From positions 1-30,076 of IMG/VR virus record IMGVR_UViG_3300020182_000132: a DNA stretch of 30,076 bases; one strand, written 5' to 3'. The DNA comes from a virus. The position numbers were made by a program, and so were the translations under genes. Shown here in pieces: positions 8,922 through 15,517 of the stretch (position 1 is its first letter; every line of letters begins with the position of its first letter). The notes under the pieces were generated by a model. It was not told where the DNA came from. It saw nothing but the letters and a program-made list of their open reading frames with translations, and ran no database searches.

Positions 8922-11900
8922 ATGACTATTAAGGTCTGGAACGGTTCCGCAGTACAAGAACCTGAGCAAATAGTAGTTAAAGCTGCAGCGGGAACGTTGC
9001 GGTTTGTAAACTATGTCGTACAGAAAGTTACGGATGGAAGTCTTAACACTGTATGGAATGCTATCTATAATACAAGCCGGACTACCGATACTTCTAGAAG
9101 CTCTACTACTACCTTTACTACCACCTATAATACAAGTGTTAGCACCAATGTTAGCACAACCACAGGCTTTGACACAATTAGGGGAACAACGAGAAGTACT
9201 GCGAGTACTTACACTACTTCTTTTGATACTTCTGCTGTCACTTCAAAGTCTACCACTACAGCCTATAGCACTACTTTCGGTACAACTGCAAGCACAACCA
9301 CTACTTATGTTAGTAACTTCGATACAACTCGAGGTACTACAGTAAGTACCACTACCTCTTTCAATACTACTTTTGCTACATCGAAAGATACTACTACGGC
9401 ATTTACCACTACCTTTGATACTGCTACTAGTGTGGCTACTACTACTGCATTTACTACAACGTATGAAACAACTCGTGCCACTGCAGTAGATACGACTACT
9501 ACGTTTACAACTACTTTTGCTACCAGTGCAACTACTAATACTGTATTTACTACTACGTTTAATACTACGACTACGAAGTCTACGACTACTGCGTATACTA
9601 CGACTTTCAATACGAGTACAACTACTCTGCGAAATACTACTACAACGTACACTACTAACTTTAACACTACAAAAAGTACTGTTACTACTTTCAATACAGA
9701 ATTTGCTACAGGCACTAGCAGGGCCACTACTACAACGTATACTACTACGTTTAATACAACCCGATCCACTACTATAGATACTACAACTGCTTATACTACA
9801 ACTTTCAATACTAGCAGATCTACAACTATAGATACTACCACTACGTTTAATACTACGACGACTCGTAGTACTACGACTACGTATACGACTAATTTTAATA
9901 CTTCAAGAGGTACTTCTAAGTCTACTACTGTAAACACTACTACGACTTTTGATACTTCTCGAAGCACTTCTAAATCTACAACTACTGTATTCAATACTCA
10001 GACTTCAAGAGGTACAGATAGAGCAACCACTACGACCTTTAATACTTCTCGAAGCACAAGCAGGGGTACCAGCAGAGCTACTACTACAACTTTTCTCACA
10101 GGAACTAGCCGCAGTACTACTACAGCTTTTGTAACTGCTACAAGCAGAAGCACAAACAGGGCAACCACTTCCGTTTATGACACAAGCAGAGGTACTTCTA
10201 AAGTTACGTCTAAGTCTACGACTACTGCTTTTGCTACTGGAACGAGTAGAACTACCACAAGTGTTTACAATACTTCAAGAGGAACAAGCAGAGGTACTAG
10301 TCGCGGAACAACTACTGTTTTTGGAACAGGTACAAGCCGAGGAACAACAACAGCGTTCAACACTACAACTACCTTTACTACTACTCGCGCATCAAATACG
10401 GTATACGCTACAAGTAGAACTACAGGTACTTCGCGAGGGACTACTACTGCTTTTGCAACTGCTACAAGCAGGTCTACTACAACCGCTTTTAACACTACCA
10501 CTACTTTTGCCACAAGCAGAAGCTCCACTACAGTTTATACTACTAGTACAGCATTTTTGACCTCTAAGTCTACGACTACCTCATTTAGTACTACGACTAC
10601 CTTTACTACTTCGAGAACGTCCAGCACAGTATTTACTACAACTACTAGTAGATCTACTAGTACTAGCAGAACTACTACTTTTGGTACTACTACGAGTAGA
10701 AATACAGGAGAGTCGAGATCTACTACAACCAGTTTTAATACTAGTAGAGGTACAACTTTTGGTACTACGACGACTTTTGGTACAACAACGAGCAGAAGTA
10801 CAGGAGAATCTAGAGGGACTACTACAAGTAGAACTACTAATACAAGTCGTACTACTACATTTACTACAACAAGTGCTTTTGGTACTACCACTAGTTATAC
10901 TACAACTACTTCGTTTAATACTACGACTACTTTTGGTACTACTACCGCTTATGTGGCAAATACTTCTAGAACTACTAATACTTCAAGAGGTACGTCTCGT
11001 GGTACGTCTCGTGGTACGTCTCGTGGTACGTCTCGTGGTACAAGCAAAAGCACTACAACTGCTTTTGTCAGGCAGACTGCTTTTAACTCACTTGTAAGCC
11101 GAACTACGACTTACAATACAAGCCGTACTACTACTTACCGAACATATTACTACTCTCGAAGTCATACAAGTAGAATTACCAGCAGGACTACTACTTTTGC
11201 CACTAGCAGGACTACTACTTTCTTCCAAGACGTACGACACAATACTGCTGTAAGTCAAAGTACGACTACTTCCTACACTACTTCGTACAGTACTGCATTT
11301 ACTACTTCGTATACTACTTCATATAGTACTGTCTTTGGTACTGCTACTACTTTTGGAACAGCAAAAAGTCAAAGTACCGCCACAAGTAGAGCAACTGGTA
11401 CTAGTAGAGGAACAGGAGAATCTAGGGGAACTACTACAAGTAGAGGCACAGCCACAAGTCGTACAACTACTTTTGGTACTAGTACTGCTTTTGGCACTAC
11501 TACTGCTTACACTACAACTACTAGTTTTGGTACAGCAACAAGCAGAGGCACTACTACAAGTCGTACTACTACGTTTGGAACTAATAGAAGCACTACAACT
11601 TCTTATACCACCAGTACTGCATTTGTAACGGCTACGAGCAGGACTACTACTTTTGGGACTACAACTGCTTTTGGCACCGCCACAAGCAGAAACACTACTA
11701 CTACCTATAATACAAATAGATCAACAGGTACGAGTAGAGGTACGACTACTACTTATACTACAAGTAGAGGTACAACTGAATCAAGAAGTACTACTACTAC
11801 TTTTGCCACAAATAGAGCGACAGGTACAAGCAGATCTACTAGCTCTGTATTCAATACAGGTACTAGTAGAAGTACTACCACTGCTTTTGGTACTACCACT

Positions 11901-13340
11901 ACTTTTGCCACAAATAAAAGTACCACGACTACTTTTAATACAAACAGAGCAACAGGTACAAGCAGAGGTACAACTACCGCATTTACAACTGCTACTAGCA
12001 GAAGTACGACTACTGCATATACTACGGCATTTACTACTACATTTGCTACAAGTAAAAGCACGACTACTTCGTTTAATACTACAACTACTCGTAGTACGAC
12101 GACTACGTATACTACTGCCTTTTCTACTGTATTTAATACTTCTTTGAGTACTACCACTACATTTACAACTACTTTTGGTACTACAACTACTAGGGCTACA
12201 ACGACTGCGTTTAATACTAATACTACGCTTTCTACGACTACCGCATTTACTACTACGTTTACTACTACTTTTGCAACGAGTAAAAGTACAACTACTGCGT
12301 TCACTACTACTTTTGCTACTGCAACAAGTAAGAGTACTACTACAACTTTTAATACTACTTTTGCAACAAGTAGAAGCACGGGCTGTGTATACACCACTGC
12401 GTATACTACTACGTTTGGTACAAGTAATATAACATCAAAAGCAACCACCACAGCATTTGTTACTGCTACTAATAGAACAACGACTAGTACTTATACTACT
12501 ACATTTGGAACAAGTAGAGGCACTTCAAGAACCACCACTAGTACATATAATACTATATTTAATACTAGTAATGTAACCGATAAATCAACTACTACGGCGT
12601 TTAATACTACTACGTCTCGTTCTACTACGAAAGACACTACTACTACGTTTATAACTAGCAGAACTACTACAAATGAAACTGGTTGCACTTATACTACTAC
12701 TTTCGCAACAAGTAGAGGCACTACAAAATCTACTACTACGGCATTCTCAACCGCAACATCTAGAGTAACTAATTTTGATACAACTACTGTATTCGATAGT
12801 TCTAGAAGCACTTCGAGAAGCACTAGTAGCCAATACACTACTGTATTTAATACGAATAAAGGCACGAGCAGGTCTACTACTTCTGTATTTAATACAGCCA
12901 CTAGTAGAGGAACAGACCATCAGACAAGCACCGTATATGATACAACAGGAGGAACTTCAAGAGTTACTTCGAGTGCTTTTGCTACCGTATTTAATACTAC
13001 TGTAACGACTGCCAAAAGCACGACTACAGCATTTGATACCTCTAGAGCTACTTCCAGGAGTACTACCAGTGCCTATACTACTACGTTTGCTACTTCTAAG
13101 AGCACGCAAGTTACTACAACCACTGCGTTTTCTACAATTTATAATACTACCCGTAGTACAACTACTACGCGTACAACTACTTTTGAGACTAGCAAAGCGA
13201 CCTCAAGAGCTACCACTACCACGTTTGGAACAAATACAGTTGTATACGAACGTGTCACAAGTACAGGAGTTGAAACCGAGGTTTCATCTTCTTCTGCACA
13301 CAACTCACGATATTGGGATGGATCACAATGGACGGAATAA
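8922..13340 (+). CDS. giant Thr/Ser/Arg/Phe tetrad-hexad repeat protein, putative tail fibre
   Basis: A 1472-residue protein in three parts. Residues 1-47 are a normal-looking domain (VWNGSAVQEP, ending TDGSLNTVWNAIY). Residues ~48-1440 are pure repeat, and the last ~30 end 'NSRYWDGSQWTE'. In the repeat, anchor residues (mostly F, Y, R, K, rarely V, A, I, L, N, G, H) recur every 4 or 6 residues in every segment I indexed: tetrads like F-N-T-S or R-G-T-S and hexads like R-S-T-T-T-A. Anchors and most Thr thus share one parity, and small residues (N, S, G, A, T) fill the other, as in one long beta arrangement with two faces. It is strongly basic, has only a few Cys, and carries many N-T-S/N-T-T triplets. 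The ATG is one base after the previous stop, without a clear Shine-Dalgarno, suggesting coupled translation. A virion fibre role is inferred from position and composition; I recognise no family. Confidence 0.7.
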   Translation: MTIKVWNGSAVQEPEQIVVKAAAGTLRFVNYVVQKVTDGSLNTVWNAIYNTSRTTDTSRSSTTTFTTTYNTSVSTNVSTTTGFDTIRGTTRSTASTYTTSFDTSAVTSKSTTTAYSTTFGTTASTTTTYVSNFDTTRGTTVSTTTSFNTTFATSKDTTTAFTTTFDTATSVATTTAFTTTYETTRATAVDTTTTFTTTFATSATTNTVFTTTFNTTTTKSTTTAYTTTFNTSTTTLRNTTTTYTTNFNTTKSTVTTFNTEFATGTSRATTTTYTTTFNTTRSTTIDTTTAYTTTFNTSRSTTIDTTTTFNTTTTRSTTTTYTTNFNTSRGTSKSTTVNTTTTFDTSRSTSKSTTTVFNTQTSRGTDRATTTTFNTSRSTSRGTSRATTTTFLTGTSRSTTTAFVTATSRSTNRATTSVYDTSRGTSKVTSKSTTTAFATGTSRTTTSVYNTSRGTSRGTSRGTTTVFGTGTSRGTTTAFNTTTTFTTTRASNTVYATSRTTGTSRGTTTAFATATSRSTTTAFNTTTTFATSRSSTTVYTTSTAFLTSKSTTTSFSTTTTFTTSRTSSTVFTTTTSRSTSTSRTTTFGTTTSRNTGESRSTTTSFNTSRGTTFGTTTTFGTTTSRSTGESRGTTTSRTTNTSRTTTFTTTSAFGTTTSYTTTTSFNTTTTFGTTTAYVANTSRTTNTSRGTSRGTSRGTSRGTSRGTSKSTTTAFVRQTAFNSLVSRTTTYNTSRTTTYRTYYYSRSHTSRITSRTTTFATSRTTTFFQDVRHNTAVSQSTTTSYTTSYSTAFTTSYTTSYSTVFGTATTFGTAKSQSTATSRATGTSRGTGESRGTTTSRGTATSRTTTFGTSTAFGTTTAYTTTTSFGTATSRGTTTSRTTTFGTNRSTTTSYTTSTAFVTATSRTTTFGTTTAFGTATSRNTTTTYNTNRSTGTSRGTTTTYTTSRGTTESRSTTTTFATNRATGTSRSTSSVFNTGTSRSTTTAFGTTTTFATNKSTTTTFNTNRATGTSRGTTTAFTTATSRSTTTAYTTAFTTTFATSKSTTTSFNTTTTRSTTTTYTTAFSTVFNTSLSTTTTFTTTFGTTTTRATTTAFNTNTTLSTTTAFTTTFTTTFATSKSTTTAFTTTFATATSKSTTTTFNTTFATSRSTGCVYTTAYTTTFGTSNITSKATTTAFVTATNRTTTSTYTTTFGTSRGTSRTTTSTYNTIFNTSNVTDKSTTTAFNTTTSRSTTKDTTTTFITSRTTTNETGCTYTTTFATSRGTTKSTTTAFSTATSRVTNFDTTTVFDSSRSTSRSTSSQYTTVFNTNKGTSRSTTSVFNTATSRGTDHQTSTVYDTTGGTSRVTSSAFATVFNTTVTTAKSTTTAFDTSRATSRSTTSAYTTTFATSKSTQVTTTTAFSTIYNTTRSTTTTRTTTFETSKATSRATTTTFGTNTVVYERVTSTGVETEVSSSSAHNSRYWDGSQWTE
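10989..11036 (+). repeat. four exact tandem copies of a 12-bp unit (ggtacgtctcgt)
   Basis: The unit ggtacgtctcgt occurs four times head to tail with no mismatch, in frame, encoding (Gly-Thr-Ser-Arg)x4. Flanking copies of the same peptide use different codons. Elsewhere in the gene the peptide repeats are spelled with mixed Thr codons, so this block looks like a recent expansion by slippage or unequal recombination. Confidence 0.9.
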
Positions 13341-13480
13341 ACCTCAAAGACTTAAATCACAAATTAGAAACAACTTTAGAAATCGTTATGGAGCACTTCG
13401 TAGAAATGGAAGAGCGCATGGAAGATTTAGAACTTCAACTAGAGGAACTAGAAAATGGGTCTAACAAGACTAGCGGATAA
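13328..13480 (+). CDS. 50-residue acidic coiled-coil protein
   Basis: ATG at 13328, TAA at 13478-13480. It begins MDGINLKDLNHKLETTLEIV and is dominated by E, L and M (EERMEDLELQLEELE near residues 28-42) with a heptad-like Leu/Met spacing, so a coiled coil is likely. It overlaps the giant repeat gene by 13 nt at one end and the next gene by 26 nt at the other. Without it, the 114-nt stretch 13341-13454 would be empty. A long shadow ORF (13033-13464) in the same area has the Leu/Arg-rich composition of an off-frame translation. Its place just after a fibre gene, small size and coiled coil recall T4 gp57A-type trimerisation chaperones or SlyX, but I see no sequence proof. It is real in my judgement because composition, spacing and overlaps all fit this operon. 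Confidence 0.6.
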   Translation: MDGINLKDLNHKLETTLEIVMEHFVEMEERMEDLELQLEELENGSNKTSG

Positions 13481-14333
13481 TGATGAGCTAGGAAACAAAG
13501 CAGCGCACTTCTTTAAATCTGGCAATATAATGCGTACAGATGAAAATAATGAAGTTACAAAACTAACAGACTTATTACCTGCTTACGGCAACTGGCATAC
13601 ACCTTTAGAGTATGATATATGGTATGATATAGCGGAAGAGGTAATCACTGGCTATACATACACAGACGTATTTTCTAAGTGTCTAATGCTCCGCGTGGCT
13701 TCTTGGGAGAAAGCTTGTCGAACAATGAGGCTAGCAGCAAGGGAGCCGGTAACAGAAGAAGGCTTAGCTATTTTTAACGAATTACGTGATAATAGTCACG
13801 ATAAATATAAACTTAGCAAAAGAAAACAGAAGAAGCATAAATTTGTTATTTTTCTTCCCGGCACTAATATACTAGATAAGGTGTTAGACTACGACAAGAC
13901 TAAAAGAGCTGTGGCTCAAGGAGCTGTGCTCAAGTGTCACCCTTTGACAGCGCCAGGAATGGTAGCGTACCTCAAGTCGGAGTTCGGTAGAGAAAATGTA
14001 CTAGCTAAAAAGTTATCGGGGCACCGTCTTTTAGATGAAGCAGACATCGTAGGATGTTGTACTAATTCAGAAATGGGACTAATTGCTCTTGCCAAAGGCA
14101 AAACAGTTTATACTTTTGATTTAAATGACAAGCTACAAACCACGTACTGTGCTATTTATAAGGCAGTCTGGGGCAAGGACGATATGCCTAGCACAGAAAG
14201 ATTTATAAGACTACTTTCAGCTAAGTATTCTGGTATTATACCTTACTTTATAGACAACCCTAAAGAAAGAATCGACTACTATTTTAATTTTTGGAAAGCA
14301 TACCCCCATGAAATACCTCGTCCTAGAAAATAA
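13455..14333 (+). CDS. KpsC/Kdo-transferase-like protein (putative glycosyltransferase)
   Basis: A 292-residue protein. The first ~125 residues are not recognised. The rest resembles the C-terminal lobe of capsule polysaccharide transferases (KpsC/LpsZ type): 'HKFVIFLPGTN' (128-138), 'VLKCHPLT' with the His-Pro pair at 162-163, and 'LDEADIVGCCTNSEMGLIAL' from 192 followed by 'AKGKTVYTFD'. The last block mirrors the family pattern of a hydrophobic 'aD.v.t..S..g.EAL..GK.V.tfG' that holds the nucleotide sugar. Known KpsC-type enzymes act on lipid-linked sugars. Here the gene directly follows a Thr/Asn-rich fibre, so the target could be the fibre or a host surface sugar; both are inference. AGAGGA at 13441-13446 is eight bases before the ATG. 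It overlaps the 50-residue ORF upstream by 26 nt and the next gene by 26 nt. Confidence 0.55.
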   Translation: MGLTRLADNDELGNKAAHFFKSGNIMRTDENNEVTKLTDLLPAYGNWHTPLEYDIWYDIAEEVITGYTYTDVFSKCLMLRVASWEKACRTMRLAAREPVTEEGLAIFNELRDNSHDKYKLSKRKQKKHKFVIFLPGTNILDKVLDYDKTKRAVAQGAVLKCHPLTAPGMVAYLKSEFGRENVLAKKLSGHRLLDEADIVGCCTNSEMGLIALAKGKTVYTFDLNDKLQTTYCAIYKAVWGKDDMPSTERFIRLLSAKYSGIIPYFIDNPKERIDYYFNFWKAYPHEIPRPRK

Positions 14334-15015
14334 CTATACTGCCCTTACTGTAAACTCTATCGAACAAAACATGCCAGATGCAGAGTATAAGGTCGTTCCT
14401 ATAGAAGGCGGAAAAATTCCTACGGCTTTAAAACACTGTACGGAACCAACTATGGTTGTTATGGGAGGTATAGTTTTAAATATTAAAGAAGGAGATCTGC
14501 CTTCCGCAGAAAAACTAAAAAAGCATCATTTAGCAATGAGCAGAGAAGCTGTTTTTGCAGACCACCCTAAATGGAAAAAGAATTATATTCTGCTAAAAAG
14601 TAAACTTCACGAAGGCGTTGTGGATATGTCTATTTTTATTATTAACCCTGCGAAATGGAGGACTGTACCTAAGGATGATTCAAATTTTATACTTGGAAAG
14701 AAAATAATGTATATGCCAAGATACATGAATCACAGAGACGATCCAACTTTAGGAACTTGTATGGGAGGCTACGATGTATTAAACTACGGGTCTTTGGGAG
14801 AGGATGCTTCTGTTTACAACTATCTTACACATTTGTATTCTGGAGAGGCTAATGTAAGGGACACTTTTGGATGTTGCTTTGACAAGCTATTACCTTTTAC
14901 AGAAGGTCTTGAAGACAATGAAAAGAAAATAGTTGAAAGACTAGGGAATCTTACTAAGGTAAGGGTAGGAAAGTTAAGACAGATGTTCGTAGACAGAAAA
15001 AAAGCCCCTGATTAA
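14308..15015 (+). CDS. unknown protein, possible glycosyltransferase
   Basis: A 235-residue soluble protein, last gene of the rightward operon, overlapping the KpsC-like gene by 26 nt. Visible segments are 'TMVVMGGIVLNI' (~48-59), 'KLKKHHLAMSREAVFADHPKW' split around residue 80, and 'EGVVDMSIFIINPAKWRTVP' (~102-121). The 'F(I/L)IN..KW' pattern is reminiscent of the 'GVMLINLKKW' stretch of GT8-type sugar transferases, and small proteins of this kind sit beside phage tail genes with other transferases. That likeness is weak, and no clear DxD motif is seen. There is no signal peptide or membrane segment. Its stop lies in the loop of the hairpin terminator at 15001-15024. Function should be treated as unknown. 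Confidence 0.5.
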   Translation: MKYLVLENNYTALTVNSIEQNMPDAEYKVVPIEGGKIPTALKHCTEPTMVVMGGIVLNIKEGDLPSAEKLKKHHLAMSREAVFADHPKWKKNYILLKSKLHEGVVDMSIFIINPAKWRTVPKDDSNFILGKKIMYMPRYMNHRDDPTLGTCMGGYDVLNYGSLGEDASVYNYLTHLYSGEANVRDTFGCCFDKLLPFTEGLEDNEKKIVERLGNLTKVRVGKLRQMFVDRKKAPD

Positions 15016-15024
15016 AGGGGCTTT
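15001..15024. terminator. bidirectional rho-independent terminator between convergent operons
   Basis: AAAGCCCC (15001-15008) pairs with GGGGCTTT (15017-15024) around an 8-base loop that contains the TAA of the rightward gene. Read leftward, the stem runs into a run of seven T (GGGGCTTTTTTTC), a strong terminator for the ribonucleotide reductase operon. Read rightward, the T-run is short and broken (TTTCTTC), so termination is probably weaker. It lies exactly where two convergent operons meet. Confidence 0.88.
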
Positions 15025-15029
15025 CTTCG

Positions 15030-15506
15030 TTATGGGTGAGTAGGAAATCCTATTTGTTTCTCTAGCATTCCTGCTATATTTTCTACTTGCTCTTCAGTTA
15101 CCCAGCTAACTCCTAGGTTAAACTGTATAACTCCAGGTTTAGTACCTGCTTTAGTACACATATTTTCAAAAGCTAATGTATATTTGCATACCGCTTCTGG
15201 AAACTCATCTACAAGATTAACTTCGTCTATATTAACTCTTATATCTGTTATGCCGTCTCTATGAAAAGCCTGTATCTCAGGGCAATCTTCGTTAATATAT
15301 AATGCATCAGTTTTTGCCGTTGCTCTACTAAACTCAGAATTACCAAAGTTAGGGAAAGATAACGAAATATCTGGAAACCAGATGTTACTACCAAAACTTT
15401 CTACTCTATCATTTTGTTCCACGTTATTTCTGGCAATATCGTCAAGCATACCTAAGTAGCTTAACTCACTACCAAAACGAGGGTCTTGTTCTTGTTGTTC
15501 ACTCAT
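15030..15506 (-). CDS. hypothetical protein, last gene of the leftward operon
   Basis: A 158-residue acidic protein, not recognised. It begins MSEQQEQDPRFGSELSYLGM, has Asn/Phe-rich 'SLSFPNFGNSEFSRA' near residues 48-62, and ends 'NIAGMLEKQIGFPTHP'. It contains three Cys (one near residue 75, two at ~107-116) without a paired metal-binding pattern. There is no signal peptide, membrane segment or nucleotide-binding motif. AAGGAA stands about seven bases before the ATG. It follows the ribonucleotide reductase gene by 11 nt, and its stop is six bases from the shared terminator. Position suggests co-expression with nucleotide metabolism, but no function can be given. Confidence 0.65.
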   Translation of the reverse strand: MSEQQEQDPRFGSELSYLGMLDDIARNNVEQNDRVESFGSNIWFPDISLSFPNFGNSEFSRATAKTDALYINEDCPEIQAFHRDGITDIRVNIDEVNLVDEFPEAVCKYTLAFENMCTKAGTKPGVIQFNLGVSWVTEEQVENIAGMLEKQIGFPTHP

Positions 15507-15517
15507 TTTTATATTCC

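Noticed and set aside
9013-13005. Many long ORFs on both strands inside the giant repeat gene, rich in Leu or Val
   Set aside because: They arise because Thr-rich codons (ACT, ACA, ACG) and TTT rarely make stops in the other frames or on the other strand; compositions such as strings of V and L are the mechanical off-frame reading of ACT/ACA repeats.
8922-13340. CRISPR array or satellite DNA suggested by the repetitive look
   Set aside because: There are no constant-length repeats with unique spacers. The stretch is one uninterrupted reading frame with codon variation, so it is a repetitive protein gene.
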